Assembly: GCA_945910395.1 (NCBI GenBank)
Contig: CAMDYX010000001.1
Location: 124,001-188,000, forward strand
DNA from: an uncultured Agathobacter sp.
GTDB lineage: Bacteria; Bacillota; Clostridia; Lachnospirales; Lachnospiraceae
Length of the DNA: 64,000 nucleotides
Direction: 5' to 3'
Shown here: positions 1 to 8,974 of the stretch, in pieces
How positions within the stretch are numbered: the stretch's first letter is position 1
Layout: the number at the start of each line of letters is the position of its first letter
The notes under the pieces: generated by a model
What the model saw: the letters and a program-made list of their open reading frames with translations, nothing else
What the model was told of the DNA's origin: nothing
The model's database searches: none
Program-made: the position numbers and the translations under genes

Positions 1-2
1 TA

Positions 3-248
3 GAATATCCAGAATTGCTCAAATTGGCATCAGAGTACGTAGAGAAGGCTTCCGACATTTGCACCGATTTGAAAAAGGAGCAAAAAGCCAAAAAGGCAAA
101 AGTAGGGTGTATTGCAAATGCGATGAAGCCGGGGAAAGCAAACCAGGTATCAATTGCGGATGACAATTGGGTATCTCGTAGAACTATGAGCGAATGCTCG
201 ATGTTGAAAATGCTTGACAAGTCATTAAAGGAAATGATATGTAAATGA
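3..248 (+). CDS. 3' end of an unidentified gene, cut by the left edge
   Basis: The frame is open to the left edge, so the TTG at 15 offered by the ORF track is probably internal; visible codons begin EYPELLKLAS. The product end is lysine-rich and charged (LKKEQKAKKAKVG) and finishes SLKEMICK. I recognise no family. A clear rho-independent terminator lies 22 bases after the stop, which supports a real plus-strand gene end. It is one of only two convincing plus-strand genes here. The antisense frame is also open (a tnpB read-through), but the terminator and the charged composition favour the plus strand. Confidence 0.55.
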   Translation, partial: EYPELLKLASEYVEKASDICTDLKKEQKAKKAKVGCIANAMKPGKANQVSIADDNWVSRRTMSECSMLKMLDKSLKEMICK

Positions 249-270
249 GTCTCGACTTTGTCTACAGTCT

Positions 271-298
271 GAGGCTTTCCATTTGGAAAGCCTCTTTT
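271..298 (+). terminator. Rho-independent terminator
   Basis: A perfect 10-bp stem (GAGGCTTTCC / GGAAAGCCTC) with an ATTT loop is followed by TTTT. It sits 22 bases after the stop of the left-edge gene and just outside the IS66 remnant, so it closes the plus-strand transcript before the minus-strand region. Confidence 0.85.
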
Positions 299-352
299 AC
301 AACTTAATAATTCTATATTCGTAAGCGCCTCATAGTGAGCACTCCCACTATA

Positions 353-460
353 GAGCGTTTTCGCTTCAACAATGGAAACCAGTGTGTCAATACCAGATCT
401 CAGGTCCGTATAACCACAGACGATATAGATGTCGTTGGCTACCGAAATATCGCCTAACAT
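353..460 (-). pseudogene. tnpB: IS66 TnpB, 5' fragment only
   Basis: Beginning at ATG 460, seven bases before the tnpA stop is complete (ATGTTAG overlap), the frame reads MLGDISVANDIYIVCGYTDL then RSGIDTLVSIVEAKT. This is the recognisable N-terminus of IS66 TnpB (CGYTDLR.GIDGL). Homology stops after ~36 codons where the sequence enters the element's terminal repeat. The frame happens to stay open to the left edge of the window, but that extension is antisense to another gene and not TnpB. Confidence 0.8.
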
Positions 461-846
461 AAGGGACCTCTCATCGCAAGTATTACTTGCGTTAACAACG
501 AAGAATCCGTTCCGTTAGGAATTGTCAGCCTGGCACCATTTATTTCAAGAAGCAATGAGTTGGATGAAACCGGTGCTGATTGTTCATCATTAACGACGAG
601 AGCTGATGGTTTTGGAATCACATCCAGCAACACTACATCCTGATGCTGCGCCGGAAGCTTTAATTCATTCCAATTAGATTCCGGAATATCACAGCTTCTT
701 TTGCGGAGTCTGGATACCCAGTTGTAAAACGTAGCCGGACGAATTCCGTTTTCAATGCACCACTGTGCATCGGTCTTGCCGCTTCTGCGGCATTCCATTA
801 CAAGTTTAAGCTGCTGGGCAGCTGAAGTTTTTGAGTTACGACTCAT
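454..846 (-). CDS. tnpA: IS66 accessory protein TnpA
   Basis: The 130-residue product begins MSRNSKTSAAQQLKLVMECR and carries the helix-turn-helix-like IS66 OrfA signature (GKTDAQWCIENGIRPATFYN then WVSRLRKR). The family protein is an accessory DNA-binding component of IS66 transposition and does not carry the catalytic site. I start at ATG 846 rather than at 897 because GGGAGG lies nine bases upstream and the extra 17 codons of the longer ORF run through a strong stem-loop. The stop overlaps the tnpB fragment start by seven bases, the normal coupled IS66 arrangement. Confidence 0.85.
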   Translation of the reverse strand: MSRNSKTSAAQQLKLVMECRRSGKTDAQWCIENGIRPATFYNWVSRLRKRSCDIPESNWNELKLPAQHQDVVLLDVIPKPSALVVNDEQSAPVSSNSLLLEINGARLTIPNGTDSSLLTQVILAMRGPLC

Positions 847-860
847 GGATAGATACCTCC

Positions 861-905
861 CATAATTATTAGAGTAAAACACTCGCTTTACTATCAATAA
901 TTATG
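861..905 (-). repeat. Long AT-rich stem-loop upstream of tnpA
   Basis: Arms CATAATTATT (861-870) and AATAATTATG (896-905) are perfectly complementary, and inner arms AGTAAA/TTTACT extend the stem past a short mismatched bulge, leaving loop ACACTCGC. It sits between the right terminus of the IS66 remnant and the tnpA ribosome binding site, so it would form in the tnpA leader or block readthrough from outside. Confidence 0.65.
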
Positions 906-1004
906 AAGAAGATAGAACAATTAAACAATCCGCCCGATTATTAGGCGCTTACTTTCAAAGTGTACTAAGTATATCAAAAACACATCATAATATTCACCAA
1001 TTTT

Positions 1005-2120
1005 TTAAAATATGTATGGAATACTCGATTTTTTTAGAACTATACCACTTCTAGTAAAACGGCATTCATTGAAGTAATTCTTTAGATCCTCACTATACTC
1101 ACTATCTTTATTTATAGTTTTCATAATTTCACGTATTTTCAATTGAAGAAAAATCTTTGCATCTTCTAAATCCACACTTCTTGTCCATGCTCTATTCGAA
1201 AAAATTTTCTGCAATTCCTTATATTCCTTACATTTTTCTAACTCTTTTTTCCATGGTAATAGATAAGATTTTATTCTCTTAACATACTCCTTCGTATCAT
1301 CACATCCAGCTTTTATCTTTGCATAATTTAAAAAATGTTCAATGCTCTCAAACACCACCTGCTGATTAAATCCGGGACCAATCATTATTTCCCAAATCGG
1401 CCATCCACCCTCACACTCAATATCCAAATAAGGCTTCAATACTTTCTTGTCTGGTCGATACTGCACCAATGGCTCATATGCAGATTCATTTGGTTCAAAT
1501 ACCAGCCTACACTCTTCTTCTTGATAAAAGTCATATCTTTTTACTAAAGTACTGACATATCTCCATCGTTCTTTTTTCCATTCTTCTTGATCTTTCGAAT
1601 TATCTGAATATAGTTGGTCTAAGATAGCATATGCTACATCATTGTATTTTACCTTTTTCTTTTTCATAGAATCTAATGTAAAGTAAAATACTTCCCGTGG
1701 CAAAAGATTCCATTCTGCCATAACTTTATCTTCAGTACTTTTTGTTAAAAATCTATAGTACTCCTTCTCAAATTTCATCTTTATGCTGACACCCGATTCT
1801 TTTGCGTATATCGCCCATTGGCTTAGAAGATCATTTTTCTTACAAAAAGATATGGAATAATATTCCATTTTTTGCATATTTTCAGTCAAATTTTCCTCTG
1901 AAAAAACAGCCTGCATTTTATCTCGCCAGTTCGCATCTAGCCCCTTTTTTTTCATCCACCTTCCTACTAGCTGTGTGTCTTTTGATATCTTATATAGTTC
2001 TTGCAGCCCATTAATATATTCCTCCGAGTCATTCATATAACGAATATTCGTAGCATAAATATCACCTTTTGTCAGCACAAATCGCAATGTATCAGTTGAG
2101 GTATAGTAAAACAAATCCAT
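1005..2120 (-). CDS. DUF2971-family protein, likely defence-associated
   Basis: The 371-residue protein has DUF2971 hallmarks: N-terminal YYTSTDTLRFVLTKGDIYAT with RYMNDSEEY, then SISFCKKNDLLSQWAIYA (the family's S-F-...-D-..S.W..YA block) near residues 110-130, and later IMIGPGFNQQ. The biochemical role is unknown; the family is often found in phage-defence neighbourhoods. GGAGGG eight bases upstream supports the ATG at 2120. It begins three bases after the stop of the receiver-like gene, so it is almost certainly co-translated and is the last gene of the island. The C-terminal ~100 residues are lysine-rich and helical with no recognised domain. No membrane segment is apparent. Confidence 0.75.
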   Translation of the reverse strand: MDLFYYTSTDTLRFVLTKGDIYATNIRYMNDSEEYINGLQELYKISKDTQLVGRWMKKKGLDANWRDKMQAVFSEENLTENMQKMEYYSISFCKKNDLLSQWAIYAKESGVSIKMKFEKEYYRFLTKSTEDKVMAEWNLLPREVFYFTLDSMKKKKVKYNDVAYAILDQLYSDNSKDQEEWKKERWRYVSTLVKRYDFYQEEECRLVFEPNESAYEPLVQYRPDKKVLKPYLDIECEGGWPIWEIMIGPGFNQQVVFESIEHFLNYAKIKAGCDDTKEYVKRIKSYLLPWKKELEKCKEYKELQKIFSNRAWTRSVDLEDAKIFLQLKIREIMKTINKDSEYSEDLKNYFNECRFTRSGIVLKKSSIPYIF

Positions 2121-2123
2121 ACA

Positions 2124-2651
2124 CTAACCCTCCGCTTCTTGAAAATCCTGCAAGGCTTTCACAAAGGTATTTAAGCGTAGTTTTAATATATTATCATTAA
2201 CCTCAGTAACATCAAGTACATGTTCTTTCCCCACTAGCTTTCCTAACGCCTCTTCATTTGCAGTTCCAGTAGCCGTATAAAACCATAGTCGATTGGTAGT
2301 ATAACGGTTTCTATTTCTTGCGTACCGAATGTTTACTCGTCGCATAGGTGTTCCATCCGATCCATCACCATCAAGCATGAAATCCATAATTAAGAAAGTC
2401 CGATTTCTTTTTGAATCCAAGTATTCATCCATTATTTGTCTAAAATTTTCCAATGTAACACGTCTAATATTAAACCCACATTCAGCTTGGCTTTGTACCT
2501 CAATTTCTGCTATCTCTTCTTTAGGGCAAAAATAACAAATATCAGTAACTTCCAGCTGAAGTTCCGGAGATGCTTTGGATAGCTCCACAAACTGATCCGC
2601 TAACGATATGGCTCTTTTTATTTTATCCTCTACAATTACAATATTATTCAT
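2124..2651 (-). CDS. Response-regulator receiver-like protein
   Basis: The 175-residue single-domain protein resembles a CheY-type receiver: acidic pair E8-D9 (MNNIVIVED), a candidate phospho-acceptor D90 at the end of a hydrophobic strand (FLIMD), the T126-A-T motif (FYTATG) and lysines 138/142 before a short strand. The spacing is stretched compared with CheY (~50 residues from start to Asp; here 90), with a Cys-containing insert at 38-60. There is no DNA-binding output domain, so it probably acts by protein contact. Its start overlaps the stop of the giant gene by eight bases, with AAAGGAGA six bases before ATG 2651. The tight coupling to a protein with histidine-kinase-like regions suggests a phosphorelay; this is inference. 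Confidence 0.65.
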   Translation of the reverse strand: MNNIVIVEDKIKRAISLADQFVELSKASPELQLEVTDICYFCPKEEIAEIEVQSQAECGFNIRRVTLENFRQIMDEYLDSKRNRTFLIMDFMLDGDGSDGTPMRRVNIRYARNRNRYTTNRLWFYTATGTANEEALGKLVGKEHVLDVTEVNDNILKLRLNTFVKALQDFQEAEG

Positions 2652-5600
2652 AGTTAGTCTCCTTTCCTTCTTTGAATTTCTCCATAAAAAGTGGAATTTT
2701 CACCCTAAAATAGCATCTTCCATCCTCTTTTTTTTCATGCTCAGGCTGAATTTCATACTCCTGACTTGTTAGACTATTTATCCAATTTCCGACATTTTTA
2801 ATTTCGGTGATAGATAATCGGTTTTCCAAAATACTATGTTCTATTTCTTTTAATCTTGCCAATATCAAAGAATTTATACATTGTCTGATATAGCAATTAA
2901 AGCTCCATAAAGAAATACCGTCCTCTTCCGAGTCAGGCACATGATGCAATTTTCGCTTGATTCGGTCCAAATCTACTGCGCTTTCACACTCATTCTCAAT
3001 TACGAAATATCCATTATCTTTATATATATTTACTATAACTCTTTCCTCGCCTGATTGTATATCGTTTTCTCTAGATTGACGCTTTCCTCTATTTTGTTCT
3101 GCCGCGTTTAATATTAGTGCATATATTAACATAGTTATTTCCCGTATAGAACTTGGACTATCTCTGCATAACATATCATCTTCTACATTTATATCGCATA
3201 CCTTTAACTGAATATTAACCGTTTCCGTTCTGTTTATGCAATACGAGAATTCTTGCCCATCTTTTATTAAAACTGCAAAGTCGCTCCATTTCGCCGCACT
3301 ATCAATCCCCCTATCGTCAGAATAATATTTTCGCCTTAATCCATATCGATAATACTGACTAATATTTATATCTGCCAAAAGTTTAAGTAAATAAGAAGGG
3401 TATTTTTGCACATACTTTGCATTTTCTTCTCCGTTCTGAAAATAGCGTTGTGTCTGTTCAAAAAGTATCTCCTTGGAATAATCTTTTGTATGCGTATAAA
3501 CTTTATTACTATTATATATGTTCAACTCTTGTCTGGCATGTGATAATTTATTCATATAGTCATCATTTTCAGGATTAAATATTTCTCGTTTCAATTCCTG
3601 ATAAAACATCATAACTTTTCGCACGCTTCTTGCAATTCTTAATTCATATCCAGTCTCTGCTGAACACCAATTTTGATTTTCAATGTTAATCCACACACTT
3701 CTTTGATTATTTTCCAATTTCCAAATCACAACACCATTTGTTTTATCAATAATATAATTGTATAGTTTAGATGGTTGATTTTCCATTTCATCAATCAGCT
3801 TTTCTGTTATATCTGATACTTCTGTATTAAAATCTTCACCTCCCGCTTTTTCTACGAGTATCGAATAATGTTTTTTCCCTTTTATACAAATCTTTTTTAA
3901 TTCTCCCTCCCCATTCATTTCACAAACTTTATCAACGATATCATTATACCGCTTCTCTATATCATATTTCCATTCATCTAAATTACTATCCTCCTTATTC
4001 TCAATGATAAATTGTACTTTGTGCGCATTAAGAATTACTTTAAATAAAATAGCCAGTAACTGTACTTTTTCCATTATCGCTAATTCCTTATGCCTACACA
4101 AATCAAGAATTTTTACACAACAAGAAATCATGTCAGCACCATTTGGTAATAATTTTGAATCTTCATAATACCCTTCCTCTTTTAATAATTTATAAAAATT
4201 ACCAAATTGATACATATCTGATTCCGCTTCGATCCATTTTAGTAAATTTTCTTGAGTATCATTTGTTTCTAGCTTAATCTTTATTTGGTCACATTCTTCT
4301 TTCAACTCTTCATGAACAATATCAAAAATAACGGCCAAATTACTGGTTGTTTGCCTCGCATCATTCATTATGCCAACAACACTCAACGTCTTTAGTTCCG
4401 GCAAGCTTTTTAAAAACCTTTCTATTTTATTCTTCATATTATGGGCCATTTCAGAATCCAAGTCTGATTGCCTCCGGTATGTAGCCAGCTCCCCTGCATA
4501 CTTTTTTGCAAAAACCTCAGCCATTTCATAGGCTCTTGAGTAATCGTATTCTTCTTCAAGTTCATAAATCCTAGTATTTACTGTTTCACAAAACTCTTTG
4601 GAATTTACATTTTCCTCATAAATTCTTTTATATAGCTTTTCAATTCCATCTCTAAACGTCCTTGTATTTTCTAACAGTATCCATATTCGGAATTTTTCCG
4701 GCACATATTTGAATCTATTATTAAATGTAGTATTATCCAGCCAAATACTTTTATTCGTATCAGAACTTGCACCCACCAAGCGATCTATTAACGTCAGATA
4801 ATATTTTTCAAAAGACTCATTACTCTCCCCTTTCATAAACGCAAAAATGCCTTCCATTTTTTCCGGTCGAATAATATAGTTACTTTTTAACTCCGTCAAT
4901 TGCTTCATCAATAGTTTCACAAGATCTTTCTTATTTTCATCGCTTAATTCTGTGCTTTTTATAATATTATTATTTAATCTATTAAAATTTATTATTAATT
5001 TCCGTTCCTCCAAGTATGGCTTGTCCGTCTTAATTTCTTTTATTATCTCACGCAAACTCACATTACGCACAATTGCATCAATCAGTATCAGCATTATATC
5101 AAATATTGCCTCTTTAATTGCTTTTTTGAACACCAAAAAAGGACGCGAAATACATTTCAGATAAGACAAAAAATATTCATACTTATCTTCTTTACGCGCT
5201 TCAAAATCTGTATTTAACAATTTTAGAATCAGATAAATTGCCTGCACAGTATTGTTCCCATGAAATTTTTCTTTCAGCACACACTGTGCCATGTGCGTGC
5301 AAAATAGCCTTCTAAATTGTTTTTCATAATCTGGCTGTTCATTTTCCGTATTATATTCTTCTAAAGAGTATAGTTGAAATTTATCTGAACAATGTTTCCA
5401 ATAGTCTGCTATTGTTTTCGTAGAAGCCATGCCAAACAATAAATCTGCCTCTTTTTTTAAATTACAATATACACAAGAATCTCCATAATTCCTTAATGAT
5501 GATATATTCACCGTAACAAAGGCATAAAAATCTGATTTACAATTAGTTACATATTGGTTTCTACTTTCTGATGAGTTACGATCTACTAAAACAAATACTT

Positions 5601-8600
5601 TGTCAAAAACTTTGATTTTAATGGAGTTTGAATTTTTTTTATCTAAGCTAAGAACGGATTGCATCAAGCTCTTTGCACGATGAAATGTTCTTCCACTTAT
5701 AATAGCATCATCGACATAATGCACGCACACAGTTCCTCCAAAATGTGCCTCATCCAATTGTTTAATATAATTCCTCAGGTATGAGTATTTTGTGTATGCA
5801 TTGCATCTATATTCTTTGTCAAAATCAATTCTAAGCAGTATAGCGTTTCCATCAAACACCACATTGTTAACTAACTCAACAAATCCTGCGTTACTAAAAT
5901 GCATAGGCGAAACAATAATATTATACTGCAAACTATTACTTAATTTTTGTTTTCTCCTCCACTCATCTAATGATATTTTTATATTATCTTTCTGCTTAAT
6001 GCATATATTTTCTGTTCTAAAATAATATAGGAAATGATTTTCATTCCTAAGTACATGTCCATAAGCAAATTCATTTTTCAAACACTCCAGCTTTTCTTCT
6101 TCCTCTTGAATATACTTATAATCTAATTTTAGTTCCTCTATATATTTATTTTCAACAATTCCAAAAGCCTGGTTTGGTATTGTAGATGCAGCATTCACCT
6201 CAATAAGAGGAACTTCTGCCACCGGGTTTGTTGGAAAACACTGGGTGCACTCTGATGGTTCCTGATAATCTGCATCTACCTGAATGAAGTATTTCGGTGT
6301 TGGAGATATCTTTCCATTTTGTAGTATAACACTATTATCCTCTAATCTCCAATATCCATTTGTATTAGCACTGCCAACTAATATTACTGCATAGTTTTTT
6401 ATCAGCCAATGACAATCTGCTGCACTAATATCATTCTCCTCTCTGAACAGATTTATCAAACGCATATGTGTTTTTAAAGTAGAATTAATTAGTACAATGG
6501 TTGCCACCTTTCTATCTTTAAAATAATTAACTCTTTCTTCATTTGAGTAAAAATGCTTATTATATCGAATTTTATCTTTATGTAAAAAACCTCTTCGCTC
6601 TTCCTCCCTTTCCAGAACAATATAGTCTATATCCTTTTTTTCAGGGTATAAACAATCAATCATCTCTATCATTTGTACCAGTACAGTTTCAGAATATGTA
6701 CCATATCCATACAGTGTAAGTTTGGAAATATCTCTAATATCTTCTTTCATGTCTTTTACTAACAGTAGAGCGAAGCGTGAAACAAAAAGTCTATTGCCAA
6801 ACAAAATCTCTGCCTCATAAAACTTGTCAATATGTATGGTTGAACCTAATCTCATATGAGTATGCTCTAACTTACATCCAAATTCATTTTTTTGAATACT
6901 ATTTTTCAAAATACTTTCCGTGTAATGCTCAAACAAGGTTTGTTTTTTATCTTGTATTGTAACTCTATATAGTACATCACAAGGAACATAATATGCAGCC
7001 CCTATATTTAGGTCAATGCTATCTATATCTTCACTCAAATACCCCTCTTCTGGGCTAATACATTTCATATGGGCAATATATGCATTAATACTATCCGTCT
7101 TTTGCATACTACTTAACTCTAAAACAATTTCTTCAAAATTTTTAGAGTACAATATCACTTGAGTTCTCTTATCAAAGAACATTCCCTCAATATCCGCATT
7201 AATGTAAAAAATTCGCATAGTATCATATATACCTTTTTTTACACTATCTGAGCATTGATAAAGAACTATTGATACATCTTTTTTAAATTGATATAATGCA
7301 ATTGTTAATGCCTTTGCTATAATTTCTCCAGAATTGTCTTCTACATCCCCTAGTGAAACGTAAATAATGTCCTTATTTGCATTTTCTAATTGCATTTTCA
7401 TCCTATCTGCCAGTTTCTGGATTTGCTCATTCTTTTGTTCTTGGGATTGATAAATCACAATCTCATCTGAGAAAGTTATTTCATCTATCGTATATGATAA
7501 ATAGTCATTAACACGACCGACAATATTAAAGCCACTATCCAAACTCAAGTCCTGACGCCTAATCACCTTTTTAACATTCTCTATCGGAAGCACAATGTGA
7601 TAACGCGTTCCAGGCATACAAATTTGAGTTTCACTTCCCTGATAAGATAAAAACGAATCTCCAGGCATATTTATATAGCCGCAGTGACTCTCTGCACCAA
7701 ACATTCCTCCAAATGTCGAAACTACCGATTGAAAAATTCGAAGTCCAAAATGTTTACCTATATTTTCCGGATTTCGATAAAATGCATTCCATGCATTCTT
7801 AAATGTATCATCAGAATCATGCCCAAAGAACGATTTAGGTTGTAGTCCATTAAATGCCTTCTTAGCATTTTCATCCACAAGATTTGATATAAAATTATCA
7901 GATATATTACCATTCAAATTTTCTCTGCAAAAATCACTTACGATTATTTCCAAATATCTACTCGCCGTATCTTCCACTTTATATTTACAACTAATATAAG
8001 ACGATTTTTTTTCATGCAAACGAACTGCTATAACACCGCAGCCGTCTTTTGAATGATATACAATGTTTTCTGCCAGCTGGCGTACAGCATTTGAATACTG
8101 TTGCACTTGAAACGCATATTTCTCCAGCAAAGGAAGCTCTATTTCTTCCTTTTCCTGACAAAGTATATAACATAGGAAAACAAAAGCCAAGACATCCAAC
8201 TTTTGTAACACTTGAATATACTGTTTTTCAAAAAGTCTTGAATACTTTTTCCTTGCATCAAGCAAAATCTTAAATGCGCCTTCAAGCAAATCGTCATATT
8301 TTACACTATCCAATTCAGTTGTAAATGTTAATGAACGAAGATAGTCACTCGTAACCAGTCCTTTACATTTTTTAAATAATCTTTCAATATTATCCTTATC
8401 AACAATCTGCAACGGTGTAAAAAACCTTGAGAAAGAAATACTATTAATCTGCGCCCTCTTAAGTTGACCCTTATTTACAAAATAGCATTCATTATAAAAT
8501 TTCTTATTTTTAATTCCAACACTATATAAAAATTGCGACACAGAAAAATATTCGCTATCATCACATTCTGGGAATAAAGCCAATATTTTTAATTCTGAAT

Positions 8601-8931
8601 AGTGTTGTTTAATTAAATACAAGTTATATAAATCTATAACATCTGCTGTTTTATCAACACAAATACAATATATTACTTCATACCGTTCTGTAATATTTTT
8701 AATTTTATGTGGCTCGTTTATCTTCAAAAAAGTATCTGTATCTCTTATTATATACTGCGCCCATTCTGCAAGAACTCTATTTCTATTTTTTAGATAATAT
8801 TTATAAGAAACCCTGTCAACATCTTTTTCTGTCATCCTAATCTGCGTTTCACGCTTATAAATAAAATTGGCAATCTCAGCATAGCTTTCTTCATTATTTA
8901 CATTTAAGCAAAAAACAATTGTATCTTTCAT
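2644..8931 (-). CDS. Giant GHKL-ATPase / phosphoribosyltransferase-like protein
   Basis: The 2095-residue soluble-looking protein shows several segments. Residues ~280-480 look like a GHKL ATPase: N-box-like QLAENIVYHS, EIIVSDF, and GKHFGLRIFQSVVSTFGG as lid. Residues ~1000-1150 look like a type I phosphoribosyltransferase, with VHYVDDAIISGRT matching the PRPP loop; a CTQC (~900) and a CVYC (after the PRPP loop) could bind zinc. Around ~1495, SEMAHNMKNKIERF resembles a histidine-kinase dimerisation/phospho-acceptor helix. Residues ~1930-2090 look like a second GHKL fold (LILNAAEQN, YFVIENECES, DGISLWSFN). The start is ATG 8931 with GAGGAGAC seven bases upstream. I do not recognise the full architecture. 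Partners appear to be the receiver-like and DUF2971 genes downstream and AbiH upstream. Domain calls are by eye and need profile confirmation. Confidence 0.7.
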   Translation of the reverse strand: MKDTIVFCLNVNNEESYAEIANFIYKRETQIRMTEKDVDRVSYKYYLKNRNRVLAEWAQYIIRDTDTFLKINEPHKIKNITERYEVIYCICVDKTADVIDLYNLYLIKQHYSELKILALFPECDDSEYFSVSQFLYSVGIKNKKFYNECYFVNKGQLKRAQINSISFSRFFTPLQIVDKDNIERLFKKCKGLVTSDYLRSLTFTTELDSVKYDDLLEGAFKILLDARKKYSRLFEKQYIQVLQKLDVLAFVFLCYILCQEKEEIELPLLEKYAFQVQQYSNAVRQLAENIVYHSKDGCGVIAVRLHEKKSSYISCKYKVEDTASRYLEIIVSDFCRENLNGNISDNFISNLVDENAKKAFNGLQPKSFFGHDSDDTFKNAWNAFYRNPENIGKHFGLRIFQSVVSTFGGMFGAESHCGYINMPGDSFLSYQGSETQICMPGTRYHIVLPIENVKKVIRRQDLSLDSGFNIVGRVNDYLSYTIDEITFSDEIVIYQSQEQKNEQIQKLADRMKMQLENANKDIIYVSLGDVEDNSGEIIAKALTIALYQFKKDVSIVLYQCSDSVKKGIYDTMRIFYINADIEGMFFDKRTQVILYSKNFEEIVLELSSMQKTDSINAYIAHMKCISPEEGYLSEDIDSIDLNIGAAYYVPCDVLYRVTIQDKKQTLFEHYTESILKNSIQKNEFGCKLEHTHMRLGSTIHIDKFYEAEILFGNRLFVSRFALLLVKDMKEDIRDISKLTLYGYGTYSETVLVQMIEMIDCLYPEKKDIDYIVLEREEERRGFLHKDKIRYNKHFYSNEERVNYFKDRKVATIVLINSTLKTHMRLINLFREENDISAADCHWLIKNYAVILVGSANTNGYWRLEDNSVILQNGKISPTPKYFIQVDADYQEPSECTQCFPTNPVAEVPLIEVNAASTIPNQAFGIVENKYIEELKLDYKYIQEEEEKLECLKNEFAYGHVLRNENHFLYYFRTENICIKQKDNIKISLDEWRRKQKLSNSLQYNIIVSPMHFSNAGFVELVNNVVFDGNAILLRIDFDKEYRCNAYTKYSYLRNYIKQLDEAHFGGTVCVHYVDDAIISGRTFHRAKSLMQSVLSLDKKNSNSIKIKVFDKVFVLVDRNSSESRNQYVTNCKSDFYAFVTVNISSLRNYGDSCVYCNLKKEADLLFGMASTKTIADYWKHCSDKFQLYSLEEYNTENEQPDYEKQFRRLFCTHMAQCVLKEKFHGNNTVQAIYLILKLLNTDFEARKEDKYEYFLSYLKCISRPFLVFKKAIKEAIFDIMLILIDAIVRNVSLREIIKEIKTDKPYLEERKLIINFNRLNNNIIKSTELSDENKKDLVKLLMKQLTELKSNYIIRPEKMEGIFAFMKGESNESFEKYYLTLIDRLVGASSDTNKSIWLDNTTFNNRFKYVPEKFRIWILLENTRTFRDGIEKLYKRIYEENVNSKEFCETVNTRIYELEEEYDYSRAYEMAEVFAKKYAGELATYRRQSDLDSEMAHNMKNKIERFLKSLPELKTLSVVGIMNDARQTTSNLAVIFDIVHEELKEECDQIKIKLETNDTQENLLKWIEAESDMYQFGNFYKLLKEEGYYEDSKLLPNGADMISCCVKILDLCRHKELAIMEKVQLLAILFKVILNAHKVQFIIENKEDSNLDEWKYDIEKRYNDIVDKVCEMNGEGELKKICIKGKKHYSILVEKAGGEDFNTEVSDITEKLIDEMENQPSKLYNYIIDKTNGVVIWKLENNQRSVWINIENQNWCSAETGYELRIARSVRKVMMFYQELKREIFNPENDDYMNKLSHARQELNIYNSNKVYTHTKDYSKEILFEQTQRYFQNGEENAKYVQKYPSYLLKLLADINISQYYRYGLRRKYYSDDRGIDSAAKWSDFAVLIKDGQEFSYCINRTETVNIQLKVCDINVEDDMLCRDSPSSIREITMLIYALILNAAEQNRGKRQSRENDIQSGEERVIVNIYKDNGYFVIENECESAVDLDRIKRKLHHVPDSEEDGISLWSFNCYIRQCINSLILARLKEIEHSILENRLSITEIKNVGNWINSLTSQEYEIQPEHEKKEDGRCYFRVKIPLFMEKFKEGKETNYE

Positions 8932-8974
8932 ATACCAGTCTCCTCAAACAAAAAAATCTTTTCCCCTAAATACA

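Larger units (their letters stand above)
321..952 (-). mobile_element. IS66-family element with large internal deletion
   Basis: The plus strand at 321-330 reads GTAAGCGCCT and the minus strand from 952 reads the same ten bases, giving inverted termini 632 bp apart; GTAAGCGCC-type ends are typical of IS66-family elements. Inside are an intact tnpA-like ORF and only the first ~36 codons of tnpB, running straight into the left terminus; the rest of tnpB and all of tnpC (the large transposase) are missing. A small subterminal hairpin (ATAGTG/CACTAT) lies at 332-351. The flanking octamers CTATATTC and TTTCAAAG do not match, so no target duplication is visible. It could move only if complemented in trans. 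Confidence 0.8.

Noticed and set aside
1-460. Open minus-strand frame from the tnpB start to the left edge
   Set aside because: TnpB homology ends after ~36 codons; the rest runs antisense through a terminator and a plausible plus-strand gene.
313-960. 8-bp target-site duplication around the IS66 remnant
   Set aside because: The flanking octamers CTATATTC and TTTCAAAG do not match.
953-1004. Terminator after the DUF2971 gene on the minus strand
   Set aside because: The sequence is AT-rich but shows no convincing GC-rich stem followed by a T-run.
4952-8273. Several 60-80-aa plus-strand ORFs inside the giant gene
   Set aside because: They are antisense shadows without ribosome binding sites or recognisable products.
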